Positions 1-9,522 are shown, counted from the stretch's first letter. The stretch is 64,000 nt of DNA from Mantamonas sphyraenae (GCA_026936335.1 JAPMXV010000012.1:186001-250000), one strand, 5' to 3'. Made by a program: numbers and translations. Notes: generated from the letters alone by a model not told the origin.

Positions 1-1275
1 ATGGCATTCCATTCAGTCATGCACGAGGCGAGCGGACGGGTGCTGATCTGCTTCAGCCCGATCCCTGTGCTGGGTCTGGGCGCACAGATGAACACACACA
101 CGGTGGATGCGTGGCTGGACGAGTTGGAACTGGCCACAGAGTTGCTGAATGCCACGTGGCTGCACGTGCCGATGATGCGTGCGTACTTTGGCTTGCAAGG
201 GGAGGTGCAGATGCGCATCCCGGACTATCTCAACGGCAACGAGTTGCCGGAGGAGGATGAGGAAGATGAGGAGGACGAGGAGATGGAAACGGAGACCAGC
301 ACACAGGAGGAAGAGGAGGTGAACACACACGACGAGCTGCCGCCGGCGGAAGACAGCGAGTCGCGTGCGCGAAGAGTGCGTGCGGCCGTGGAGACGGTGA
401 CTCCTTTGGTGGAGGACACCGCACTGGTGGACGATGGCTTTGAGTGGGTGGAGGTTCCTCGCATGTGTTTGGCATCGTTCCGTCTGGTGCCGTCGTATCT
501 GCGCGACGACGACGACGACCACGAGGTGGAAGGGGAGCAGGTAGACGGAGGGAGGGGCAAGAGCAGCAATGGCATGCAGACAGGCAATGAGGAAGCGCAG
601 CAGACGACGATGAAACGCAGCAGCAGCAGGACAGGCAAGCAGCGACGCAAGAGCAGCGCGAGCAAGGAGCTGGACACTGTGAACGAGATGCTTGCAGCGG
701 CGTTGGGTGCAAAGGAGCCGCTGTGTGTGATGGACCGCAGCGTGGATGGCAACGTGTGTGTGGTTGTGGAAAGTGATAAGGACGAGGTGTGGGCCATCGA
801 CAGGGTGCGCACGCTTGTGGGGTTGTTGCGACAGGAGGCCGAGGGATTGGAGCTGACGCAGCGCATCTTTGAGGACCTGAGCGACGTGTTGGTCAAGTCG
901 ATCCAGGAGGCAAAGAAGGAGCTGGCGGAGGAGAAGCTGCAGAAGCAGATGAGCAACCCAGTGTCGATGGTGCCGCTTGTGGGCCCCATGCTGTCTTGGT
1001 TGACCACAGGCAAGGATGACAAGCAGCCAACCACCCTGGCTGGACGCACCTTTGACATCCGCAGCAAGAGCCTGGGACGCAGTGCACCCAAGCGCAGGGT
1101 GTTGCCCACAGTTCCCGAGAACGTGGCAACGAGCAGCAGCAGTGGCAGTAGCAGTAGCAGTGTGGGCATTCCAGACTCGCCAGTGCCGAAACTGATGGTC
1201 AGTGTGCACGAAAGTGACGACGAGACGGATGAGGTGACGGCAGCGCCGTTGGAGGATCAGCCTGCAGCCGAATGA
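1..1275 (+). CDS. Unidentified acidic/Ser-rich protein, possibly 5'-truncated by window edge
   Basis: An open frame runs from the first base to a TGA at 1273-1275, giving 424 residues. The first codon is ATG, but it sits at the window edge and may be an internal Met. Residues about 1-80 look globular (hydrophobic, a few Trp). An Asp/Glu run follows (about 84-106), then a second folded-looking stretch around 130-165, an acidic/Lys-rich linker, and a helical segment about 225-310 with regular heptad-like spacing. The C-terminus is Ser-rich and acidic. I recognise no family. It converges on the DONSON gene, with about 50 bp between the stops. Codon choice and frame length support a real gene. 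Confidence 0.6.
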   Translation: MAFHSVMHEASGRVLICFSPIPVLGLGAQMNTHTVDAWLDELELATELLNATWLHVPMMRAYFGLQGEVQMRIPDYLNGNELPEEDEEDEEDEEMETETSTQEEEEVNTHDELPPAEDSESRARRVRAAVETVTPLVEDTALVDDGFEWVEVPRMCLASFRLVPSYLRDDDDDHEVEGEQVDGGRGKSSNGMQTGNEEAQQTTMKRSSSRTGKQRRKSSASKELDTVNEMLAAALGAKEPLCVMDRSVDGNVCVVVESDKDEVWAIDRVRTLVGLLRQEAEGLELTQRIFEDLSDVLVKSIQEAKKELAEEKLQKQMSNPVSMVPLVGPMLSWLTTGKDDKQPTTLAGRTFDIRSKSLGRSAPKRRVLPTVPENVATSSSSGSSSSSVGIPDSPVPKLMVSVHESDDETDEVTAAPLEDQPAAE

Positions 1276-1327
1276 CGATGATGATGATCAGCATTAGCAC
1301 AAGAAGAATGAAAAGGACAATGCACAT

Positions 1328-3331
1328 TCATTTGGCATTGGTGGCAACGTCCAGGATGCCGTGTTGGAACGCAAGAGACTCGATGCAATGTTCGTTCAGG
1401 CGAGTGCGAGCGTGCATGGGATCCGTGTGCTCGTTGTGGTCGTCGTCGTCGTTTCTGTTGCCATTTGCACCTGAGTTGCCCTCCTCGGCCTCTCGAAGGG
1501 TGGGATGGGCGTTGAAAAAGCTGGTGCGCTCTTCGGTGCGGCAGATGACCTCAAAGGTTTGGTTCTGGGCGTGTGGAAAGACGTGGGCGAGGAGGTGATG
1601 GACTGCATGGGGCATGAGGAAGCCCTGGAGCTCGAGGGCATAGACACGCTGGATGGGTGAGGATGAGAGGGCTGTGGGAGCAAAGGCACTGGTGCTGCTG
1701 GCCGTGTTTGTGCGTTTGAGCTCCGAATTGGAAACGATGGTTGCGCGGCGCATGCTTGCGTTTTCAAAGGCGTGGGGAGACCAAAGCATGGGCACATCCT
1801 GTTTGGGGTCATACTCCCAATTGAGGAGGAGATCAAAGAGTCCTGTGACCTGGTCGGTGCCGTGGAAGAAGCACATGGTGCGGCGCTTTGCGGTTTCGCC
1901 GCGCTTGCGTGTCTGTGGGATGACACGGCCGGTGGTGTTGGGTGCGGTGTCGTAGGCACGAAAGTGGACGCCGAGTTGGTTCTGCAGATGGTCTTGCATG
2001 TGGTACCCCATGCCCTGGGCATAGGCGGCAATGTGCGGATGAGCCCCTGCCCCTTCGGCGGTGACGAGGATCATCATGGAGTTGTGCTGCAGGTAGAAGT
2101 ATGGACATGTTCCCTGGCGTGTGGTGTTGCACAGGGAACGGAAGGCACCCTCCCATTCGCGCTGTCGCTGCTGGAAGAAGCGCAGGGCTGCGCTCTCGTG
2201 CACACTGTGCAGATGCGGCTGTTTGGCCACTATACGGTGGTGTTGCTGCAGCAAACCCGACGGGAGGGCGTTGCTAGGGAAGCACCATGACCACATGGCT
2301 TTGAGAAACTCGCGCTGCAGGTCTTGAAGAGGCACAGAGGCGGAGGACGAGGTCAAGGGTGTGGAGGTCAATCGTTCGCCGCGTACAAACTCGCTCATGG
2401 CAGTGCTTTCCACCTGCGAGTCGATGACTGAGCACCAATCCAACGGATGCACAGAGGTGATGCGCAACCACTTTTTGACACTCCAATCCCAAGGGACCGA
2501 GTCCCATTCGCGAACCGAGGAGGAGGAGGAGGAAGAGGAGGAGGAGGAGGAGGAGGATGATGTGGATGTGGATGTGCCGGGTGCTGTGGGATGGTCGTCG
2601 TCGGTGGTGAGAACGGTGGCGCGGGTGGTCTTTGTGGAGCTGAGGACGGAGTTGAGCTTGGCTTCGATCTCGCTTTCGCTGAGCAGCTTTTTCGGTTTGC
2701 TGTTGCGTCTGCGGCTGGCAGCAAGCATGTCTGCCACCGTGTCAGCATCCATGTCCTGTGTGCTTCGGTATTCGTCCAGCCTGCGCTTGCGGCTGTGCTC
2801 AGCCTCGTCGGTTGCCTGGAGAAGAGCTCGCTCGGCAGCCTCGTCCAGCTCGTCGTCGTCTTCGTCCTGCACAACATCCAACGGAGGTTGGCTGCCACTG
2901 TTGGCCATCATCTGTTGCAGGAGAGTGAGTGCAGGCGAGGCTGTGCGGCTGCGGCCCTGTTTGCGGGGCATGAACTTTTTGAAGCTCTTGCGGCTTTTGA
3001 TCACTCGCGTCTTTGCGTTCCTGCGTTGCTTTGCGCCGCCGCTGTTGGCGCTGCCGTCTTCCATGGGCGGACACGAGGACGAACGTTCAACACGCATGCG
3101 TTTGAAGCTGCCTTGTGAGAGGGAGAAGCCTCTGGCGACGACGACGTCGTCGTCCTGATCTTCCTCCTCGTCCTCCTCGTCCTCGGTGTCGCTGTCACGG
3201 CTCCGCTTGATCCGCGTGTGCGACGTGACCGACATCTGCTGCGAGGCAACAAAGACCTCCTGGCTGAGAGACTCGCCCGCAGACATGCGTGTTTCCGTTT
3301 CATCGTCCACGTGGAGTCGCTGCAGGCGCAT
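1328..3331 (-). CDS. DONSON: DONSON-like replication-fork/helicase-loading protein
   Basis: This intronless frame starts at Met 3331 (667 aa) or Met 3286 (652 aa). The N-terminal third is disordered, basic and acidic. The C-terminal half carries the DONSON pattern: a CPYFYLQ segment followed by a hydrophobic strand, then the conserved blocks around WSPHAFENASMR and LELQGFLMPHAVHHLL, which match the animal and plant family in order. DONSON proteins stabilise replication forks and help deliver GINS when the CMG helicase is assembled; that role is inferred from family membership. The gene is divergent from the Apd1-like gene, with starts only 21-66 bp apart. Its 5' portion (up to 2879) lies inside the left copy of a segmental duplication, and a truncated copy of that portion sits near 5.4-5.8 kb. 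Confidence 0.72.
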   Translation of the reverse strand: MRLQRLHVDDETETRMSAGESLSQEVFVASQQMSVTSHTRIKRSRDSDTEDEEDEEEDQDDDVVVARGFSLSQGSFKRMRVERSSSCPPMEDGSANSGGAKQRRNAKTRVIKSRKSFKKFMPRKQGRSRTASPALTLLQQMMANSGSQPPLDVVQDEDDDELDEAAERALLQATDEAEHSRKRRLDEYRSTQDMDADTVADMLAASRRRNSKPKKLLSESEIEAKLNSVLSSTKTTRATVLTTDDDHPTAPGTSTSTSSSSSSSSSSSSSSSVREWDSVPWDWSVKKWLRITSVHPLDWCSVIDSQVESTAMSEFVRGERLTSTPLTSSSASVPLQDLQREFLKAMWSWCFPSNALPSGLLQQHHRIVAKQPHLHSVHESAALRFFQQRQREWEGAFRSLCNTTRQGTCPYFYLQHNSMMILVTAEGAGAHPHIAAYAQGMGYHMQDHLQNQLGVHFRAYDTAPNTTGRVIPQTRKRGETAKRRTMCFFHGTDQVTGLFDLLLNWEYDPKQDVPMLWSPHAFENASMRRATIVSNSELKRTNTASSTSAFAPTALSSSPIQRVYALELQGFLMPHAVHHLLAHVFPHAQNQTFEVICRTEERTSFFNAHPTLREAEEGNSGANGNRNDDDDHNEHTDPMHARTRLNEHCIESLAFQHGILDVATNAK

Positions 3332-4244
3332 CGGGAACCAAGCGAAGCGAAAATGTTTGCTCGAATTGCGAAGCACCCTCAGCCACACACTGTGGCCAAA
3401 ACCGCCTGTGCGGTGGTGGGCATGAACGATGCACGTGGGCTGCACACGCTGGGTGGAGCCGTGATGGAGAGCAGCACGAGAGAAGCAGGTGGAGCACGCG
3501 AGGTGTCGCTTGCCAACACGGCGCCGCAGGTGAGCCGCCACGTGTTGGTGCGCTGTGGACTTCCGCGTGAGGAATGGCCAGCAAAGCCGGAATTGGAAAT
3601 CGAAGCGGTGCGGCTGTTGAACGAGGCAGTGATGCGTGAGAACGGCAGCAGTGTCAAAGTGACGTGCACCTCGCAGGCGTCGAGCCACGAGGATGCTCTG
3701 GATCTGATTGTGTTGCCGGACATGGTGCAGGTGACCCAGGTGCACACGGAGCAGTATGACGACGTGGCTGCGTGGCTGGCTGGCGTGCGCGAGCAGCCGG
3801 AAAAAGTGTGCACGGAGCCGCTTGGGCAGGCCCAGGCACTGGTTGTGTGCACCCATGGCAACCGAGACAAACGCTGTGGCACCCAGGGTGTGCAGACGTA
3901 TGAGAAGCTTGTGGAAGAGGTGGATGGTGACGATGTGGTTGTGCTGGAGTCGACTCACGTTGGCGGCCACGCACACGCACCCAACGTCATCTGCTATCCT
4001 GCATCTCAGTGGCTGGGCAAGCTGGACATCGACTCTGTTGCACATGTGTGCAACTGCGTCCTTGCAGGCGATGCGCCGCCAACCGAGTTTGATCGTGGGG
4101 TGGCCAAGGCTCCCGCGAACGAGTGAGAGAGCGGAGGGATTCATTTGTGTGTGTGTGAGGAAGGGAGGGAGGGAGGGGTGGGGCGGGGAGGTGCCGGCTA
4201 CCAGAGACGCTTCTGGGTGAAGCTGAGCACGAGATAGAGTGCGA
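2879..4244. repeat. Left copy of a 1.37-kb direct segmental duplication
   Basis: Bases 2879-4244 match 5433-6802 at about 99% by eye. I count roughly eight base changes and three indels (minus 1, plus 3 and plus 2 in the right copy). The segment holds the 5' part of DONSON, the complete Apd1-like gene and the last ~20 codons of the START gene (antisense). Similarity stops abruptly at both ends. The left copy is continuous with the rest of DONSON; the right copy is continuous with the rest of the START gene. Confidence 0.95.
3353..4126 (+). CDS. Apd1/sucraseferredoxin-like [2Fe-2S] protein
   Basis: A 257-residue thioredoxin-fold ferredoxin-like protein. The C-terminal domain has the family hallmark: C166-x8-C175 within VCTHGNRDKRCG, and H202-x3-H206 within THVGGHAHAPNV. 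In yeast Apd1/Aim32-type proteins these two Cys and two His ligate a [2Fe-2S] cluster with bis-histidinyl coordination. The family is linked to redox and metal homeostasis; the exact substrate is unknown. The start ATG at 3353 leaves 21-66 bp to the divergent DONSON start. A longer in-frame extension exists upstream but would overlap DONSON. The gene lies wholly inside the duplicated segment, and this left copy is intact. Confidence 0.82.
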   Translation: MFARIAKHPQPHTVAKTACAVVGMNDARGLHTLGGAVMESSTREAGGAREVSLANTAPQVSRHVLVRCGLPREEWPAKPELEIEAVRLLNEAVMRENGSSVKVTCTSQASSHEDALDLIVLPDMVQVTQVHTEQYDDVAAWLAGVREQPEKVCTEPLGQAQALVVCTHGNRDKRCGTQGVQTYEKLVEEVDGDDVVVLESTHVGGHAHAPNVICYPASQWLGKLDIDSVAHVCNCVLAGDAPPTEFDRGVAKAPANE

Positions 4245-4283
4245 GAGAGGTACGCAGCCCCAACCAACTCAACCAACGCAACG

Positions 4284-5366
4284 ATGAGCACCGCTGACCA
4301 GTTTGAGCATCCATGCGCAGTGATAAGCAGCACTGTAGTGGCCGTGTGTGGCTACTACGACGAGGCTGACCCGGAGAATGAGGGAGAAGGCAAAAAGGCG
4401 GCTGGCATTGTCGGATCCGGATTTTTCTGGGGGCAACCCGAAGGGAAGTGTTACCTGATCTCGTGCGAGCATGTGTGGAGGAATCACACTCCCTATGGCT
4501 TTGAGCTCCACAACAAGGAGCTGGTCTGGCTGACGGCAGCACAGCGATACAAATCGGTCGAGGACGGAAAAGTTTTCGAGGACGAGGACGGACGAGTTTT
4601 CTCAGAAGCGGAACCTGGAGAGCAACCGGCCCTGTTCTACGACAAACACAATGATCTCATCGCAGTCGAGCTCACTGATGATCAGCGTGCAAAAGTACGA
4701 GGAAACGGCGCAAAGTATATCACCTTGAGCATGGTGGACGCAGAGACATTGGAGCTGTACGGCTCCTTTCCGGTTCTGTACTTGTTCGGCTTTCCGAACG
4801 GAAGCACCGCTTCCTCGGAAACAAGTTTACCCATCATTCGGACCGCACGTCCGTGTAGTACTGTATCCGCCTCCTCACTAAAGGGAGGTGGGAAGTACAA
4901 CGTCGCGTGTGCCCCCGGAGATTCTGGTGGACCGGTTTGTCTTCTACACATGCCTGCAGAATCATGGCTTCACGAGAAGAAGAACACAGTGAACATGGGG
5001 ATAACCCGGCCATTTTGTTTGCTTGGCATCCACACGGGTGGTGGTCTCGCTGACTACGCGTCAATGTCAAGCAGCACTGAAGCCATCGGAAACTTCTCTG
5101 GAGCAGCCGCATTGCTGTCCATAGGCGACTGGACACCGGTGAATGCATACGAAGAGGCGCAACCACAGGCACAAGGACAAGCGCAACCGCAGGCACAAGA
5201 AGTGGCACAAGAAGAGGCGCAACCACAGGCACAAGGACAAGCGCAACCGCAGGCACAAGAAGTGGCACAAGAAGAGGCGCAACCACAGGCACAAGGACAA
5301 GCGCAACCGCAGGCACAAGAAGTGGCACAAGAAGAGGCGCAACCACAGGCACAAGAGGACGCGTAA
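4284..5366 (+). CDS. Trypsin-like serine peptidase with Gln/Ala-rich repeat tail
   Basis: 360 residues, from an ATG preceded by a short A-rich leader to TAA. There is a chymotrypsin-fold triad: H63 in CEHVW, D124 in HNDLIAV and S214 in GDSGGPV, with a later LLGIHTGGG strand typical of the S1 substrate pocket. No signal peptide is evident, so a cytosolic role is likely; specificity cannot be read. From about residue 290 the protein becomes a low-complexity tail of three perfect 20-residue Gln/Ala/Glu repeats plus part of a fourth. The gene occupies the unique 1.19-kb spacer between the two direct copies of a segmental duplication, so it looks like recently arrived cargo. I see no flanking transposase or inverted repeats. 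Confidence 0.75.
   Translation: MSTADQFEHPCAVISSTVVAVCGYYDEADPENEGEGKKAAGIVGSGFFWGQPEGKCYLISCEHVWRNHTPYGFELHNKELVWLTAAQRYKSVEDGKVFEDEDGRVFSEAEPGEQPALFYDKHNDLIAVELTDDQRAKVRGNGAKYITLSMVDAETLELYGSFPVLYLFGFPNGSTASSETSLPIIRTARPCSTVSASSLKGGGKYNVACAPGDSGGPVCLLHMPAESWLHEKKNTVNMGITRPFCLLGIHTGGGLADYASMSSSTEAIGNFSGAAALLSIGDWTPVNAYEEAQPQAQGQAQPQAQEVAQEEAQPQAQGQAQPQAQEVAQEEAQPQAQGQAQPQAQEVAQEEAQPQAQEDA
5151..5354 (+). repeat. 60-nt tandem repeat, 3.4 perfect copies
   Basis: Units begin at 5151, 5211 and 5271, with a partial unit at 5331. The three full units are identical at every base. They encode the Ala/Gln/Glu 20-mer tail of the trypsin-like protein in frame. Perfect identity at the DNA level points to recent expansion or active homogenisation. 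Confidence 0.97.
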
Positions 5367-5432
5367 GAAAGCGATCAAGAGAGTTGTGTGACCACGGGAG
5401 GCGCTTCTAGGGAACCCGAGCACAGAAAGACT

Positions 5433-5841
5433 CAACGGAGGTTGGCTGCCACTGTTGGCCATCATCTGTTGCAGGAGAGTGAGTGCAGGCGAGGCTGTGC
5501 GGCTGCGGCCCTGTTTGCGGGGCATGAACTTTTTGAAGCTCTTGCGGCTTTCGATCACTCGCGTCTTTGCGTTCCTGCGTTGCTTTGCGCCGCCGCTGTT
5601 GGCGCTGCCGTCTTCTATGGGCGGACACGAGGACGATCGTTCAACACGCATGCGTTTGAAGCTGCCTTGTGAGAGGGAGAAGCCTCTGGCGACGACGACG
5701 TCGTCGTCCTGATCTTCCTCCTCGTCCTCCTCGTCCTCGGTGTCGCTGTCACGGCTCCGCTTGATCCGCGTGTGCGACGTGACCGACATCTGCTGCGAGG
5801 CAACAAAGACCTCCTGGCTGAGAGACTCGCCCGCAGACATG
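5433..5841 (-). pseudogene. Truncated DONSON 5' fragment
   Basis: This is the copy of the DONSON N-terminal region (about 135 codons). It ends abruptly at the duplication boundary and then reads into antisense of the protease locus. It lacks the whole conserved C-terminal half, so it cannot encode a working DONSON protein. Confidence 0.85.
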
Positions 5842-5905
5842 CGTGTTTCCGTTTCATCGTCCACGCGGAGTCGTTGCAGGCGCATCGGGAACCAAGCGAA
5901 GCGAA

Positions 5906-6684
5906 ATGTTTGCTCGAATTGCGAAGCAGCACCCTCAGCCACACACTGTTGCCAAAACCGCCTGTGCGGTGGTGGGCATGAACGGTACACGTGGGCTGCA
6001 CACGCTGGGTGGAGCCGTGATGGAGAGCAGCACGAGAGAAGCAGGTGGAGCACGCGAGGTGTCGCTTGCCAACACGGCGCCGCAGGTGAGCCGCCACGTG
6101 TTGGTGCGCTGTGGACTTCCGCGTGAGGAATGGCCAGCAAAGCCGGAATTGGAAATCGAAGCGGTGCGGCTGTTGAACGAGGCAGTGATGCGTGAGAACG
6201 GCAGCAGTGTCAAAGTGACGTGCACCTCGCAGGCGTCGAGCCACGAGGATGCTCTGGATCTGATTGTGTTGCCGGACATGGTGCAGGTGACCCAGGTGCA
6301 CACGGAGCAGTATGACGACGTGGCTGCGTGGCTGGCTGGCGTGCGCGAGCAGCCGGAAAAAGTGTGCACGGAGCCGCTTGGGCAGGCCCAGGCACTGGTT
6401 GTGTGCACCCATGGCAACCGAGACAAACGCTGTGGCACCCAGGGTGTGTGCAGACGTATGAGAAGCTTGTGGAAGAGGTGGATGGTGACGATGTGGTTGT
6501 GCTGGAGTCGACTCACGTTAGCGGCCACGCACACGCACCCAACGTCATCTGCTATCCTGCATCTCAGTGGCTGGGCAAGCTGGACATCGACTCTGTTGCA
6601 CATGTGTGCAACTGCGTCCTTGCAGGCGATGCGCCGCCAGCCGAGTTTGATCGTGGGGTGGCCAAGGCTCCCGCGAACGAGTGA
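5906..6684 (+). pseudogene. Second Apd1-like copy with a 2-nt frameshift
   Basis: Copy of the Apd1-like gene with ATG at 5906. A TG dinucleotide is added in a TG run near 6444-6450 (GTGTGTGCAG against GTGTGCAG in the left copy). This breaks the frame just after the cysteine pair and before the HxxxH ligands; the rest of the protein continues in another frame to a stop at 6684. A 3-nt in-frame insertion (one extra Gln) lies near the start. The break would remove the His ligands, so the copy is probably dead unless the insertion is a sequencing error. Other differences are mostly silent or conservative. Confidence 0.8.
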
Positions 6685-6755
6685 GAGAGCGGAGGGATTC
6701 ATTTGTGTGTGTGTGAGGAAGGGAGGGAGGGAGGGGTGGGGCGGGGAGGTGCCGG

Positions 6756-7287
6756 CTACCAGAGACGCTTCTGGGTGAAGCTGAGCACGAGATAGAGTGC
6801 GACTGCGATTGGCCAGCCCTCCCACGTCCTTTCGTGTTGACCCACGGAGGATGAGGAGGAAGACGACGAGCCAGCAGATGATGAGGATGAAGTATGATGA
6901 TGATGATGATGATGAGAACGTGTAGCACCGCCGCTATTGCTGTGTGTGGACGACGACGATGGAGCAAGGAGGGAGGCGTCTGCCACCGAGTTGCCCCAGA
7001 GCTTCTCCTGCGAGTCCAGAGACCGTGAGGCAGCCATGGCCTCCTGTTTAAGCACCTCGATGCGCTGCAGACGCAATTCGATGGCATTCTGCAATTCGAT
7101 GGCCGGTTCAAACTCGCCTGTGGCCATGCGTTCCCGTTCCTGCTGTTCGCGGTCCACCAGCGACTTGACTTCCGACACACGCATTGCCGTCTCCCTACTC
7201 TCGTCCTCCAGACGAGCCAGCATGGTGGTGATCTGCTCCAAAGAGGCCAGTGGCACACCCACACAAGCAGACGAGGAGGATGATGAT

Positions 7288-7319
<32 letters not shown>

Positions 7320-8361
7320 GGGGACAAAGGACGACGCCCACTCGCAGCTATCTTGAGCAAGGTAGAATTCGTCGCCGTCACTGTCGACCGTGCATGTGTC
7401 TGACAGTGTGTGTTGGGCCGCCTTGCGCTCGCTGTACAGGTCTGGGATGAGCTGGCCGGCAAATTTGGTGCGCCAGTCGGCCAGGCAGGCGTTGATCTTG
7501 GCCACACGGAGCGGTTGGTAGGAACTCAGCATGGAAATGAAGGAGGAGGAAATCCAGCCACAGAGGTTGATGTGTGTGACCATGGTGACTCTGCTGGCGT
7601 CGCTGTTGTCCGGCAGGGGCTGGATGACAAACCCGGAAAGCAACAGGTTGGCGCGCACGTAGTGGCTCTGCAGGGGCACGGTTTGGTCTTCGTTGGGCAC
7701 ACTCTGGGCGTAGATGACGTAAGTGCCATCATCCAACAGCACAAAGCCACTGTCAGCCACCACGTCGCGCGGATAAAAGGCCAGGCGGCCCAGGAAGTTG
7801 AGGTGCAGCAATTGGCGATCTTCCGCAAGCTGCTTCACCACAGATCCATGCGAAAACATCTGCCAGCAGAGCGGATGGGAGGCCAGAGGACGGCGTGTGA
7901 GTGTGGACACACGGTGGATGTCAAGTGAATGGGAGGGTGGGTGAGGGTGCACACAGATGCAGTGTGGCAGTGGGGTGTATGGGGGGTGGGGGGAAAGTGG
8001 CGGTGGGTGACGGGAGGACGTGAACGCACTCGATCCCACTCGACTCGTGCGCCAATGTCTTTGACATAGTGAAAGACCACATGGGCAGGGGCGTTGACAA
8101 TGCCCACACCACGCACACAGGGCGCCTCTATTGTTGTGTCGTCGTACTCGGAGGAGACGAGACGGGAGATTTCGACTGCGCGAGGGTGGTGGTGGTGGTG
8201 GTCAGCACGACGGGACAACAACAACAAAATGAACGGTGGGACTCACCTCCATTCTTGACATCCACCAGTTCCCACGCATTGTCGCTGTCGTTGCTGTTGG
8301 ACGCATCCCCATGTCCAGCAGCACTCAGCATGGCGTCTACCAGCTCCTCGCGGCTTCGCAT
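6756..8361 (-). CDS. START-domain lipid-binding protein (3 exons)
   Basis: Exons are 8361-8247, 8175-8030 and 7859-6756 (all minus), joined in matching phases; donors are GTGAGT and GTGCGT. The product is 454 aa. A START domain spans about residues 45-240, with the signature pattern WDR...LDDGTYVIYAQSV...YVRANLLLSGFVIQPL...VTHINLCGWISS. START domains bind sterols, ceramides or phospholipids in a hydrophobic cavity; the ligand here is unknown. The C-terminal half is helical (coiled coil about residues 320-390) with Ser and His runs and no obvious membrane anchor apart from a short hydrophobic C-terminal end. That last segment is encoded in the right duplicated repeat. The Met at 8361 is the most likely start, but an upstream exon is possible. 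Confidence 0.78.
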
Positions 8362-8558
8362 CGTCGTGAGGATTGCCTTGCCTCCACCAGCGCACAGCAA
8401 CGCAGCGGTGAGAAGGGAAGGGGAGGAAGGAGGGGGGAAAGAGGGGAGGAGGAGGAGGAGGAGGAGGGGTGGAGTGGTGGGGAAGGCAAAAGGATTCGGA
8501 TTTGGCATCATGTCAACATCGACAGAAAGGGGGGATCATCCATCCATGTTGCATTTCA

Positions 8559-9317
8559 TCACTTGTTGGTTGTCTTGTTGCCTGTGGTTGCCTTTTCGTC
8601 GGCATTGGAGAGGGCACTCTGGTTTGCGGGGGTGCTTGTGACGGAGCCGTTGCCCGGCGAGCTTGCGCCAGGCGTGGTGGGGTTGGCAGCCAGATCCAAT
8701 GAACGCATGGCCGAGGAGCCGGAAGAGGTGGATGAGAGGTTTGCGGCTCCTGCATCCTTGCTCGGGGTGCTTGCCCCCTCGTCGTCGGCGGCAGCAGCGG
8801 CGGCGCCACCCGTCCCGCCAAAGGCACGAGGTTGCCCTGCCTCTCGAGGCGTCTCACACATCCGACAGTACTCGTCGCTGGCTGAGTTGCCATAGGCACA
8901 GGCAAAACAAACCCAGCCGCCGGTGCCTTGGACGGGCGAGGCAAAGGAGGCCATGGAAGAGTCCATGGAGCCGTCGTCAAGGCCGGCGTACGGATTGTAC
9001 CCAAAGCCCGAAGCGCCGGCGCCTGCTGAGCCGCCCCCCATCCCAGAGAGGGCGCCACTGCCGTCCAAATCCCCACCTGCCATGAGCATCATGGAGTTGC
9101 TCTGTCGCTGTGGGTTCTTCATGCTCTGGATTTCCTCCCAGATGCGCACCCTGTGGCCCACACTCTTGACGCCGATTTCCTTCAGGTGCTCCTCGTTGAT
9201 GCGCAGAAGGATGTACTCGTCAATGTCATGTTCGTCAAACATCTCGCTGTATGCGCGTGCCTTGCTGTATGGGATGCCCACGCTGATGAAAAACTCGGTT
9301 GCATCCCACCCACTCAT
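8559..9317 (-). CDS. SAM domain plus RanBP2-type zinc-finger protein
   Basis: 252 aa from Met 9317. Residues about 3-62 form a SAM domain (WDATEFFISVG...LKEIGVKSVGHRVRIWEEIQ). A Gly/Ser linker follows, then a RanBP2-type zinc finger around residues 120-145 (WVCFACAYGN...YCRMCETPR, four Cys with C-x2-C spacing). The tail is Ala/Ser/Thr-rich and disordered. SAM domains oligomerise, and RanBP2 fingers bind RNA or ubiquitin, so an adaptor role is plausible, but no orthologue is recognised. It is divergent from GNA1 across a 205-bp gap that contains a purine and GT-repeat tract (about 9418-9470). Confidence 0.75.
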   Translation of the reverse strand: MSGWDATEFFISVGIPYSKARAYSEMFDEHDIDEYILLRINEEHLKEIGVKSVGHRVRIWEEIQSMKNPQRQSNSMMLMAGGDLDGSGALSGMGGGSAGAGASGFGYNPYAGLDDGSMDSSMASFASPVQGTGGWVCFACAYGNSASDEYCRMCETPREAGQPRAFGGTGGAAAAAADDEGASTPSKDAGAANLSSTSSGSSAMRSLDLAANPTTPGASSPGNGSVTSTPANQSALSNADEKATTGNKTTNK

Positions 9318-9522
9318 CGTTGCCAAGGGGGTTTGGGGGTTTGCGTTGCATCGATCGGTGACTGACCACGTGGGATGCAGGATAGGAACCCCCGGTGAGA
9401 TGATGGGTGGAGGAACAGACAGACAGAGAGAGAGAGAGTGTGTGTGTGTGTGGATGTGTGGATGTGTGGACGGGAAGGTGCGACGATGCACCCAACCCAA
9501 CAACACTTCCCACCTCACTCTC

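Larger units (their letters stand above)
5433..6802. repeat. Right copy of the 1.37-kb direct segmental duplication
   Basis: Nearly identical to 2879-4244. The right end runs directly into the body of the START-domain gene, so this copy supplies that gene's functional 3' end. The DONSON part is cut off at 5433, and the Apd1 part has a frame break. Confidence 0.95.

Noticed and set aside
1328-4333. A 1001-codon minus-strand frame spanning DONSON and beyond
   Set aside because: The part upstream of 3331 is antisense to the well-supported Apd1-like gene and reads as low-quality composition. The conserved DONSON region begins after Met 3331/3286.
4284-5366. Viral or mobile-element origin for the trypsin-like protease
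   Set aside because: No polyprotein context, replicase, capsid or transposase is nearby; the triad and GDSGGP are standard S1 features.
5067-6140. Minus-strand frame through the protease repeat tail into the DONSON copy
   Set aside because: It is antisense to the protease repeats (Leu/Arg-rich shadow) fused by chance with the truncated DONSON fragment.
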